Source: an uncultured Bacteroidales bacterium (GTDB lineage: Bacteria; Bacteroidota; Bacteroidia; Bacteroidales; WCHB1-69). From it: a stretch of 64,000 bases of DNA. A program made the translations under genes and the position numbers. Shown here one piece after another: positions 26,441 through 33,892 of the stretch. The notes below the pieces were generated by a model. That model had not been told where the DNA came from, searched no databases, and saw only the letters and a program-made list of their open reading frames with translations. The first letter of the stretch is position 1, and the number at the start of each line of letters is the position of its first letter. Where the stretch lies: NCBI GenBank assembly GCA_900315245.1, contig OMYJ01000012.1, forward strand, positions 97,649-161,648, given 5' to 3'.

Positions 26441-26580
26441 ATGAGACGATGAAAAACGATGAAAACGATGAGGCGATGAGGCGATGAGACGATGAGACGA
26501 TGAGGCGATGAGACGATGAGGCGATGAGACGATGAGACGATGAGACGATGAGACGATGAATTAACGATGAAAGGGCGATG
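26441..26580. repeat. GATGAGAC/GATGAGGC tandem repeat array
   Basis: More than ten copies of an eight-base unit (GATGAGAC or GATGAGGC, with GATGAAAAC variants at the ends) occupy the gap between the corA promoter and the M20 gene. The variants alternate irregularly, as expected of slippage-prone DNA. Confidence 0.9.
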
Positions 26581-26598
26581 AAAAAAGAGGAAGGGAAT

Positions 26599-26626
26599 GT
26601 AGGGGCGAATAATTATTCGCCCCTAC
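26599..26626. repeat. Perfect 28-bp palindrome supplying the stop of the M20 gene
   Basis: GTAGGGGCGAATAA is followed by its exact reverse complement. Read on the minus strand it encodes the final Arg-Arg-Gly-Glu and the TAA of the M20 gene, then forms the second arm as a hairpin after the stop. A one-base-shorter copy is at 640-666. It may also act as a terminator. Confidence 0.85.
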
Positions 26627-27734
26627 GGACCAATTCATAGAACATTTTCGCGCCGGTTTCCACAATTCCATCCGGAAAATCGAAATCAGGATGATGCAGA
26701 GGCGGTTGCGCAGTGCCGGAACCCAATCCGAACAGCGCCCCCGGATAATGCTGCGTGAAGAGCCCGAAGTCCTCGCCCCAGAAGAAAGGAATCGGTTTTT
26801 CTTGATAGGTAAGATTCAGATTGTCAGCGCATTCCTTGATGGCATTGACCTCCTTCTCCGCGTTGTTCGAAGCGGCGAAATACTCCAGCCAACGGATGTC
26901 GCATTGCAGGTTTTCGGAGGCTGCTTCGGCTTTCGATTTGCTTTCGATTTCGGAGATAATCTGCTGAAGATGAGTGTCTTCGCGAGTACGGATGGTGAAA
27001 CGAAGCACGCCGTCGCCGGCGGCCACCCCGTATGCTTGGCTGCCGACCCGGAACTCGATGAGCGTGGCCACGCAGAAGTCGTCGCGCTGCACATCGCGCT
27101 GGTTCAGCGACAGCACAAAGTCGGTGATGCGCTGCGCTGCCGCGAATGGCGACACGGCATTCCACGGTTCCGCGGCATGGGCGGTTTTGCCCGTCAGCGC
27201 GATGTCGCAGCTGATGACGGAGCAGGTGAAACTGCCTGTCTTGCAGATAATTGTTCCCGCAGGCTCGGCGGGAATGTTGTGCAGGGCGTAAGCGCAATCG
27301 ATGTTGTAAGATTGCAGGATCCCGCTGTCGAGAATCTGTTTCGCGCCCTCGCCGGTCTCTTCGGCGCCCTGGAAGAGCAGCAGCACCTTTCCCGACGGCA
27401 GCGGCTTCTCGTGCAGCATCTCCGCCACGCGCAGCATGATCGTGCTGTGCCCGTCGTGCCCGCACTTGTGCGAAACGCCCTCGGTTTCAGACCTATACGG
27501 CAGATTAAGCGTTTCATTAACCCGCACCGCATCCATGTCGGCACGGAGCAGCACGGTCTTCCCGCCGCCCCCGAAATCGAACTCCGCCAGCAGGTGATTT
27601 CCTTTCGGAAACGTGACGATTTTGCTTGGCTGGAGCGGCTCCAGTCGTTGACGGATGTATGCGGAAGTCCGAACTTCCTCGTTGGAGGCCTCGGCCATGC
27701 GATGCAATTGGTGACGTATCTCTTTGCAGTCCAT
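26613..27734 (-). CDS. M20 family amidohydrolase/peptidase
   Basis: The start at 27734 (MDCKEIRHQL) gives 373 residues; the longer frame begins inside the promoter. The protein matches the M20D group (hippurate hydrolase/N-acyl-amino-acid amidohydrolase). The metal site is visible as LLRADMDAV, then SHKCGHDGHS, the general-base pair FQGAEETGEGA and a late HHPDFDFPD. It would remove acyl groups from amino acids or peptidoglycan fragments; the substrate cannot be told. Its last four codons come from the 28-bp palindrome, so the natural C-terminus may have been trimmed or replaced. Confidence 0.93.
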   Translation of the reverse strand: MDCKEIRHQLHRMAEASNEEVRTSAYIRQRLEPLQPSKIVTFPKGNHLLAEFDFGGGGKTVLLRADMDAVRVNETLNLPYRSETEGVSHKCGHDGHSTIMLRVAEMLHEKPLPSGKVLLLFQGAEETGEGAKQILDSGILQSYNIDCAYALHNIPAEPAGTIICKTGSFTCSVISCDIALTGKTAHAAEPWNAVSPFAAAQRITDFVLSLNQRDVQRDDFCVATLIEFRVGSQAYGVAAGDGVLRFTIRTREDTHLQQIISEIESKSKAEAASENLQCDIRWLEYFAASNNAEKEVNAIKECADNLNLTYQEKPIPFFWGEDFGLFTQHYPGALFGLGSGTAQPPLHHPDFDFPDGIVETGAKMFYELVRRGE

Positions 27735-27761
27735 AATGTTACAATCTACAATTGGAGGATG

Positions 27762-27769
27762 CAAAGGTA
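27762..27769 (-). promoter_or_regulatory. -7 promoter box (TACCTTTG) of the M20 gene
   Basis: A full consensus match lies 27 bases before the ATG at 27734. It overlaps the upstream candidate ATG at 27764, which rules that start out. Confidence 0.65.
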
Positions 27770-27779
27770 CAAAAAAACA

Positions 27780-29474
27780 TCAGAACTCGTACCCCACACC
27801 CAAATTGGCAAATCCCTTGATACCAGCACCCAACTCAAAGCTGCCGAACCAATGGTTCGCACCGGCTTTCACCCCGAAGGCGGTCAGATGGAACGCGGAG
27901 AACACTCTGTTATGGTCGATAGTTATCGGTTGGATGAGACAATCATCATCTCTGTATTCTCGTCCATGTTTGATATACAAACCCACGGCAAGCCCAGAGT
28001 AAAGGGTCAGATGTGGACGGTTAAGATAGGAGAACCGCAAAGAGGGCATTATCAGGAAATGATGCTCTTTATACTGCCACGTAAGATTCTCTGGTTCACC
28101 ATAGCCGTTCTCTTTATATAAATTATAACCAGCGGTAAGACCTAACCAAAACCATTTTGAGGCGCGGTAATGATAGTCCAAGGAGAGTACGGGAGTGAAT
28201 ATTTGTTTTGTGGGTGAGACACCGTCTATCGGTTCTCCCAAAATAGGAGAAGCAAACAATTCCCTCAGATAGGTAAAGCCCAAGGGATCGCTCACCCCTA
28301 ACCGGAACTCGTGGCGACACAATGACTTGTCATCGTTCCAGTGCGGTTGTGCCTGCTTGACAGCCCGCTGCTTGCTAAAACTGTGCACGTAGGCAATTTG
28401 ACCGTAAAGGTAGTGATTTCGTTGGGAGAAATATAAATCGTCATATCCCTCGCTTGAGTACATTCTTACACTGCCTCTTGCAAAATCTGTGGTTGCGATA
28501 TCCAGCCCCAACAAAAATCGAAGGTAATCCTGATTAGGTAATTGGAAATACAATCCGACATCAGCCATTAAATCTGTGTAAAAAACGTATCTATTATAGT
28601 AGCCTTCATAATATGCAGGATTCCCAGCAATGTTGTTATCTAATAATGGTTCTCCGCTATCCCGATTAAAACCATGTGAAAAAGTTTCAAAGGGCATTCG
28701 CAATTGGACTCCGGCATTCGCCGTTAACCATAGTTTGTCCGAAACAGGATAGTGGAACTCGAACTTCAGCGGCATTGAGAGTCCATAGTATCTCGTAATG
28801 TTAGCATAATGATCATTCGGTGCTATATAACCGAAATCCAAGGCTGCCGACACGCCCAAGAGGTCTGCGAAATGATATGAACATTCTAGGCCAAATCGTC
28901 CGCCGTAGCGGATGAAAGAATGGGTGCTCTTCACCCCTGTAACCGCATTGGTCATTGTTAAAGGATGTGCCACATCCGCCTCCAGTGTGTACCCGAAATG
29001 GAAACCGTTGAATGAGTCGTCGTGAAGAGCAGATTTGGTCTCGATTTGATGAGATTCGCCCACAGGCTTCGTTGTCTCCGTCTGCGCGGGAGCGAGGGAG
29101 TTCAACCCCAAAAGCATGAGCCCCGCCAATCCGTATTTTTTGATGCTGTCCATAGTAGAAACGTTTTGTTGTTCGTACTGTATGACGCGATTTTCCAAAA
29201 AGGTAACGGTCTGCGCCCACAATTTTTCCAACGAATCGGTCGGCGTCTGCCCATCAGCACCGCTCAACTCGTAAAACAGCTGCTTGAATTCCTCACTGTG
29301 GATGTAGTCGGCGATGATGACGGTGTCCTGCACGCGCACCGTGTCGCGCACATAGACGGTGTCGCGTACCACGTGCCGCTTCACCACATACATGGTGTCT
29401 GTGGTTTGTGCAGATAGGCATCCTATAGTACTGAATACTAAGATGATAAACGCAATAACTTTCTTCCCTTTCAT
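27780..29474 (-). CDS. Outer-membrane beta-barrel protein with N-terminal DTV repeats
   Basis: The 564-residue protein has a signal peptide ending in CLSAQ. Residues 26-54 then repeat a pattern of aliphatic residues with DTV (HVVRDTVYVRDTVRVQDTV). A short periplasmic helical stretch and a second hydrophobic segment (GLAGLMLLGLNSL) precede a long region of alternating strands ending in aromatic Phe. That is the plan of a Bacteroidota outer-membrane barrel with an N-terminal periplasmic extension. The gene overlaps the upstream sigma-factor gene by four bases. That product ends in the same DTV pattern, which suggests the two proteins meet in the periplasm. No transport substrate is indicated. 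Confidence 0.7.
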   Translation of the reverse strand: MKGKKVIAFIILVFSTIGCLSAQTTDTMYVVKRHVVRDTVYVRDTVRVQDTVIIADYIHSEEFKQLFYELSGADGQTPTDSLEKLWAQTVTFLENRVIQYEQQNVSTMDSIKKYGLAGLMLLGLNSLAPAQTETTKPVGESHQIETKSALHDDSFNGFHFGYTLEADVAHPLTMTNAVTGVKSTHSFIRYGGRFGLECSYHFADLLGVSAALDFGYIAPNDHYANITRYYGLSMPLKFEFHYPVSDKLWLTANAGVQLRMPFETFSHGFNRDSGEPLLDNNIAGNPAYYEGYYNRYVFYTDLMADVGLYFQLPNQDYLRFLLGLDIATTDFARGSVRMYSSEGYDDLYFSQRNHYLYGQIAYVHSFSKQRAVKQAQPHWNDDKSLCRHEFRLGVSDPLGFTYLRELFASPILGEPIDGVSPTKQIFTPVLSLDYHYRASKWFWLGLTAGYNLYKENGYGEPENLTWQYKEHHFLIMPSLRFSYLNRPHLTLYSGLAVGLYIKHGREYRDDDCLIQPITIDHNRVFSAFHLTAFGVKAGANHWFGSFELGAGIKGFANLGVGYEF

Positions 29475-30511
29475 GGCTTTTGCATTAAATAGACCGTGTC
29501 TTTCACTATTGCGGTGTCACGGACCACCACCGTGTCGTTCACCACAATCTCTTTGGTGACGACGATGATTTGGGGTTTGGTTTCCGACTCATGATGTTTC
29601 ACTGGCGCAATCGCTTCAGAAGGCCGGGTTGTTAAGCTGGGCTCTGCTTGCAAACCGTTCTCGGCGATAGTGTCGGCAGGAAGGCTTACTGGCGATTCAG
29701 CGGGTGCGACAGGCTCTTGCAACGGATTGTTATCCAGCGCAGTATGACCAACCTGCCAGAGGCAGACTCCGCCGACAATCCCCGCAATGGTCGCGGTGGC
29801 TAATGCCGCGCGGTGCGATGCCACAAACACGCCCGCACTGGACGGTGCCTCCGCCGCTGCCTGCCGTATCTGTGTGGTAGTGAGTGGCTTCGAAGGCGCG
29901 TAGGTCAGCGAGGCGAGTCTGTTCCGGAACATCCGGTCGGTGCGCGCGGCCTCGGAATGCTGTAATAAGAATAGTAGTATCATGACAAAAACTCCCTTTT
30001 TGCGTTTTTCTTTCTCTTGGGCCATTTGGGTGAGCAGATGCCGCAGCCGTTTGCGGGCGCGGTAGAGCGTCTCCTTGGAGCTGGCGATGGAGATGTTCAG
30101 CAAGTCAGCGATGTGGGCATGTGACTGGTTGTCAATGGCATAGAGGTTAAAGACGGTGCGTTGCGGAACCGGCAGCTGTTGCACCGCTTCGAGCAGTTCC
30201 TCTTGCGTGAAGTCCGTCTCCCAAATGGATGTCTCCTCGGGGACGACATCGGGGGTCTCCTCCTCCACAATCGGCACCGTATTCATGCTTTGCCGCAGAT
30301 GCTGGATGGCGTGGTTCATGGTGATGCGCATCAGCCAGGCCTCGAAATTGCCTGTGGCGCGGTAGGTGTCGGCGCGCTCCATCGCCTTGAGGAACGCCTC
30401 GTGCGCCAGATCCTCAGCCAACGCCAAGTCATTGACATAGCGGTGGCAAGCGCCGATCATCCGCCCGATGTTGGCCGCATACATCTTTTCCCAAAATGCC
30501 GCGTTCTCCAT
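29471..30511 (-). CDS. ECF-type sigma factor fused to a membrane anchor and periplasmic tail
   Basis: The start at 30511 follows AAGGA and gives 346 residues. Residues about 10-78 are sigma region 2 (ACHRYVNDLALAEDLAHEAF) and about 103-160 region 4 (LPVPQRTVFNLYAI, helix-turn-helix to RARKRLRHLL). After this, where ECF proteins normally end, come a basic linker, a hydrophobic patch (173-184), a clear membrane helix (235-254, AALATATIAGIVGGVCLW), a Pro-rich stretch and a tail repeating DTV (323-342). This looks like a sigma factor and an anti-sigma-like anchor in one chain. The next gene, four bases overlapping, encodes an outer-membrane protein with matching repeats. Signal-driven proteolysis to free the sigma domain is an inference. 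Confidence 0.75.
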   Translation of the reverse strand: MENAAFWEKMYAANIGRMIGACHRYVNDLALAEDLAHEAFLKAMERADTYRATGNFEAWLMRITMNHAIQHLRQSMNTVPIVEEETPDVVPEETSIWETDFTQEELLEAVQQLPVPQRTVFNLYAIDNQSHAHIADLLNISIASSKETLYRARKRLRHLLTQMAQEKEKRKKGVFVMILLFLLQHSEAARTDRMFRNRLASLTYAPSKPLTTTQIRQAAAEAPSSAGVFVASHRAALATATIAGIVGGVCLWQVGHTALDNNPLQEPVAPAESPVSLPADTIAENGLQAEPSLTTRPSEAIAPVKHHESETKPQIIVVTKEIVVNDTVVVRDTAIVKDTVYLMQKP

Positions 30512-30558
30512 TTTTCCTTGTTCATGATGATGACGCAAAAATAGCAAAAGGTAACACT

Positions 30559-30603
30559 CGCGGAGAATTTTTTTTTCTGGTGACGATATAAATATTCTCC
30601 GCG
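30559..30603 (-). terminator. Inverted repeat downstream of the ORF6N gene
   Basis: CGCGGAGAAT and its exact complement ATTCTCCGCG are separated by 25 mostly AT-rich bases. It lies between the ORF6N stop and the sigma-factor start and may end the ORF6N transcript; the loop is long for a classic terminator. Confidence 0.4.
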
Positions 30604-30678
30604 TATCTCTCGTATCTGCGCGTAGAATATTATGGTCGAACTACCGAGAACTGAAAATGGTATTCGTTTGTCGTGATT

Positions 30679-31284
30679 TCAGTTCCCTCCCCGCTCCAAT
30701 TTCTCAATCCGTTCCTCCAGTGCGCGGATTTCTTCGTCATTCTCCCGTTTTACCGTGTGCTTGAACTTGAACATCGCCAAGTTCAGCTCAAAGGAGGTCT
30801 CGCTGCTCTGGACCGGCATCACATCCGTCAGCAAATCCTCCACCAACTGGCCGCCGCGCTGCAGCAACGTCTTCTGCTCCACGGAGTTCTCCTCTTGCTG
30901 CGGAACCTGTATGATAACTCTCGACAGCTCCTTCAGTTTCGCATACGCCTCCACAATGGCAATAGTAGTCTCCACAGCCTGCGGACTTTTCAGTATCGTG
31001 GCCAGCATGTAAAGACCCTTTTCGGTGAAGGCTTTAGGAGGGTACTTTGTATGTTTTCCACGACCTGTATTCTTTAAGGTCAAAATTTTTGACCTTAAAG
31101 ATCGTGTCTCTTCGTTTGACAGTTCCCAAATATATCCTTGCGGAAACTTCTCGGGATTGTTCCTCACCGCTTGGTTAATTTCCTTTGTCTGCACACCGTA
31201 TAGTTCCGCCACATCGGAGTCCAATATCACCTGCCGGTCTCTGAGGGTGATAATCTTGTTTTCAACTTCTATAATGTTCGTCAT
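30679..31284 (-). CDS. ORF6N domain protein (KilA-N-associated type)
   Basis: The 201-residue protein begins with the ORF6N DNA-binding domain (ITLRDRQVILDSDVAELYGV, then VRNNPEKFPQGYIWEL and KAFTEKGLYMLATIL), about residues 8-95. The domain was first described in phage and mobile-element proteins and is widespread in Bacteroidota chromosomes. The C-terminal half is helical with a probable coiled coil at the end (EEIRALEERIEKLER). It probably binds DNA; its targets are unknown. It is a single gene with its own promoter and no other phage genes nearby. Confidence 0.88.
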   Translation of the reverse strand: MTNIIEVENKIITLRDRQVILDSDVAELYGVQTKEINQAVRNNPEKFPQGYIWELSNEETRSLRSKILTLKNTGRGKHTKYPPKAFTEKGLYMLATILKSPQAVETTIAIVEAYAKLKELSRVIIQVPQQEENSVEQKTLLQRGGQLVEDLLTDVMPVQSSETSFELNLAMFKFKHTVKRENDEEIRALEERIEKLERGGN

Positions 31285-31325
31285 AACACTTTATTTTGAT
31301 GATTGAATAATGATATTTCCGTCTG

Positions 31326-31333
31326 CAAATATA
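31326..31333 (-). promoter_or_regulatory. -7 promoter box (TATATTTG) of the ORF6N gene
   Basis: A full TAnnTTTG match lies 41 bases before the ATG at 31284. Confidence 0.55.
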
Positions 31334-31750
31334 CAACGGAAACGAGCCCTTGTCAAGGATTTTGTGAAATTTTTTTATCCTTGAAAATCAATAAATTGAA
31401 AAATAATTTTAACTATTCGATTTTGATTAGTTAATTTTTCAAGTCGGATTTCGCAGGATTTCGGGGAGAGATCGCGAGGACAATATCTCCGCGGATCGCG
31501 GGGATCACGGGGATCACGAGGAAATAGATATGCGAATGTTTTGTATATTTCTTTTTCAGGCGTTTTCAGTTAACTATATATTCCCCATTCGGCTTCTATT
31601 CCTTTGGATTCAATCAATTGCTTCAGCTTTTCTTTGTTTCGCATTTTATGCTTATCTGCTTCGACCATTGTTGCTCATCATTTTATGATTGGCCAAATCA
31701 TTTTTCGACCACTCCAGCTTCAATAACCAATAACCTATAACCTATAACCA
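31334..31750. other. Gene-poor 417-bp gap
   Basis: It holds an AT-rich stretch with AATTGAAAAATAATT-like runs and a GC-rich block of CGCGGATCGCGGGGATCACG-type repeats (31480-31525) similar to the CGCGGATTTGCGC strings near gcvP. It also holds the small frame listed at 31570-31668 and a TAACCAATAACCTATAACC repeat just past the rlmH stop. No RNA gene was recognised. Confidence 0.6.
31570..31668 (-). pseudogene. Possible 32-codon gene remnant
   Basis: A short frame encodes MVEADKHKMRNKEKLKQLIE followed by twelve more residues ending EWGIYS. The amphipathic, charged sequence looks protein-like, and neighbouring frames upstream also look coding but are broken. It could be the end of a decayed gene. 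No family is recognised. Confidence 0.25.
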
Positions 31751-32221
31751 TTAATGATGGTACGGTTCCCCCTTCAGAATCGTGCACGCCCGGTAGAGCT
31801 GCTCGGCGAAGATCAGTCGCACCATGATGTGCGGGAAGGTGAGCTTCGAAAGAGCTAACTGGGCGTTCTGGCGGGCATAGACGGCGTCGGAGAAACCATA
31901 CGCGCCGCCGATGACAAACGTGAGCGTCTTCAACCCCGAGTTGGCACGCTGCTGGATGAACTCCGCGAACTGCACGGAGGTCTTCTCCTTGCCGCGCTCG
32001 TCCCACAACACTACAAATTCGTCGGACTCTATTTTCTTGAGAATCAGTTCCCCCTCACGCTTCTTCTGCTCCTCCACCGGCATGGACTTGGCGTTCTTCA
32101 AATACGGAATCGCCACCATCTCGTACGGGAAATAGGCGGAAATCCTGCCCGCATAGTATTTGATGGCCTCATCGAAGATGTCGCCGTCAGGTTTGCCGAT
32201 CCATATCAGTTTCACTTTCAT
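31751..32221 (-). CDS. rlmH: 23S rRNA (pseudouridine1915-N3)-methyltransferase RlmH
   Basis: RlmH is a SPOUT-fold enzyme that methylates pseudouridine 1915 in helix 69 of 23S rRNA on the assembled ribosome. The 156-residue protein shows the N-terminal MKVKLIWIGKP, then ESDEFVVLWDERGKEKTSVQFAEFI and the knot region TFVIGGAYGFSDAVY, ending LFAEQLYRACTILKGEPYHH. The length is typical. Its 5' leader is replaced by the mini-hairpin array at 32222-32516, whose last hairpin abuts the ATG. Confidence 0.97.
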   Translation of the reverse strand: MKVKLIWIGKPDGDIFDEAIKYYAGRISAYFPYEMVAIPYLKNAKSMPVEEQKKREGELILKKIESDEFVVLWDERGKEKTSVQFAEFIQQRANSGLKTLTFVIGGAYGFSDAVYARQNAQLALSKLTFPHIMVRLIFAEQLYRACTILKGEPYHH

Positions 32222-32516
32222 ACTTCGTGTTGGTGACTTCGTGTTGGTGACTTCGTGTTGGTGACTTCGTGTTGGTGACTTCGTGTTGGTGACTTCGTGT
32301 TGGTGACTTCGTGTTGGTGACGTGTTGGTGACTTCGTGTTGGTGACTTCGTGTTGGTGACTTCGTGTTGGTGACTTCGTGTTGATGACTTCGTGTTGATT
32401 ATTTCATGTTGGTTATTTCATGTTAACACGAAGTAATCAACAGCGAAGCTAATTAACAGCCGAAGGCTAACTAACAGCGAAGCTAACCAACAGCCGAAGG
32501 CTCATCAACACGAAGT
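32222..32516 (-). repeat. Two head-to-head arrays of GAA-triloop mini-hairpins
   Basis: On the minus strand, about 13 near-identical 14-base units (CACCAACACGAAGT) run up to the rlmH ATG, preceded by two variant units with ATGAAAT. From the central GTTAAC (32422-32427) the plus strand reads six related units with ACGAAGT, AGCGAAGCT, AGCCGAAGGCT, AGCGAAGCT, AGCCGAAGGCT and ACGAAGT. Each is separated by a seven-base spacer ending AAC. Every unit can fold as a two- to four-pair stem with a GAA loop, and stems differ while staying complementary. The array fills the whole sufD-rlmH gap. Confidence 0.85.
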
Positions 32517-32518
32517 TT

Positions 32519-33892
32519 CTACTCTTCCATCGTTATCGGGAACACAATGTTGTTGTTCAGCATACATTGTGCGCAGACGTTCAGTTCGCCGTGCAGACGG
32601 TGCTGCACCATGTTGCTGAGACGGTCGCGGAGGGCTTCGATGGTCACGTTCTGCACGATTTCGTTGGCGAAGGCGAACATGAGCAGACGGTTGGCCGCCG
32701 CTTCGCCGATGCCGCGGGTGCGCAGATAGTACAACGCCTCCTCGTCCAACTGTCCCACCGTGGCGCCGTGACTGCACTGCACGTCGTCGGCGTAGATCTC
32801 CAAGAACGGCTTCGTGGTGACGTGCGCCTTGTCGGTCAGCAACAGGTTCTTGTTGGTCTGGAAGGCTGCCGTACGTTGGGAATCTTGCGCCACAAGGATG
32901 TGTCCGTGGAAGTTCGCCGATGCCTCATCGTCCATGATGCCCTTGTAGAGCTGGTAGCTCTTGCAGTCGGGCGCGGCATGGTTGATGAAGATGTGGTTGT
33001 CGCAAACCTGCTCTTTGTCAACGAGATACAAGCCATACAGCTTGGCTTCCGCCATCGGCTCATTGAGATTGACGTGGAAGGTGTTGCAGATGTAGCCCGC
33101 GTTGAATGTGATGGCCGTGGAGGTGAAGGTCGAATAGCTCTGCTGATGTACGAACACGTGGTTCAGCAGCATGGAAGCGGCATCCTTGTTCTCGGTTTTG
33201 TAGTAATGCAGATGCGCGTTTTCGCCCAGGTAAATCTCCGAAACGATATTCGAGAAGGAGGATTCCTTTTGGATGGAGTCATCGCACTGGATGACAGAGA
33301 GTTCTGTGTTCTTTCCCATCACGATGAGGTGACGGTTGTTGACTAACAACGGATCAGTGGTGTTCATCAGCGAGACAATCTGCATCGGTTTCTCAACCTT
33401 CACATTGTCAGGAATATAGATGAATGCACCATCGTTGAAGAGGGCTTCGTTGAGGGCCACCAAGCCGTTTTCTTTCTCCAAATTGGCATGCGCTAACAGC
33501 GGTAGTACCAAGTCGGGATACTGACGAATGGCAGCGAACAAACTGCCCGTGATCACGCCCTGTTCGTCAATATTAACTTCCTGTTTCTCAGAAATATACC
33601 AACCGTTGCTGACGGGCAGTACCGTAGGGTGCAGATCCTGAACGCGGCACTGGAAATACTCCGCCAACGGGCGGTACGGATCGGGTTGCAGTTTTTGGAT
33701 GTAGTCGGTTTTCACTTTCTTGTTCAGCACCGACTGTTGCCAGCCTTGCAAATGCTTGTCGGGCAGCTCTTTCTGCAAGAAAAGGTCCATCGCTTTCCGA
33801 CGGAGGTCGCGGATGGCCGCCTGCCCGCCGTCAGGATATTGCGCCTGGTTTTCGTTGAAAAGTCCCTGGATGAATTGTGTGAACGCTCTCAT
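32519..33892 (-). CDS. sufD: Fe-S cluster assembly protein SufD
   Basis: SufD partners SufB and the ATPase SufC in the scaffold that builds iron-sulfur clusters. The 457-residue protein has an N-terminal helical part and the long right-handed beta-helix core. The core motif GYICNTFHVNLNEPMAEAKLYGLYL is followed by FINHAAPDCKSYQLYKGIMDDEASANFHGHILV and the C-terminal CSHGATVGQLDEEALYYLRTRGI signature. It overlaps sufC by four bases. sufB is not adjacent, which is unusual, since sufBCD are normally contiguous. Confidence 0.95.
   Translation of the reverse strand: MRAFTQFIQGLFNENQAQYPDGGQAAIRDLRRKAMDLFLQKELPDKHLQGWQQSVLNKKVKTDYIQKLQPDPYRPLAEYFQCRVQDLHPTVLPVSNGWYISEKQEVNIDEQGVITGSLFAAIRQYPDLVLPLLAHANLEKENGLVALNEALFNDGAFIYIPDNVKVEKPMQIVSLMNTTDPLLVNNRHLIVMGKNTELSVIQCDDSIQKESSFSNIVSEIYLGENAHLHYYKTENKDAASMLLNHVFVHQQSYSTFTSTAITFNAGYICNTFHVNLNEPMAEAKLYGLYLVDKEQVCDNHIFINHAAPDCKSYQLYKGIMDDEASANFHGHILVAQDSQRTAAFQTNKNLLLTDKAHVTTKPFLEIYADDVQCSHGATVGQLDEEALYYLRTRGIGEAAANRLLMFAFANEIVQNVTIEALRDRLSNMVQHRLHGELNVCAQCMLNNNIVFPITMEE

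Noticed and set aside
26691..28121. 476-residue plus-strand frame over the M20 gene
   Set aside because: It spans the M20 gene, its promoter and part of the next gene, and is a shadow of the M20 reading frame.
32222..32516. CRISPR array
   Set aside because: The 14-base units are contiguous with short conserved spacers; there are no unique 30-base spacers and no cas genes.
32222..32516. Retron or diversity-generating element
   Set aside because: No reverse transcriptase is encoded in the window, and the repeats lack the paired template/variable layout.
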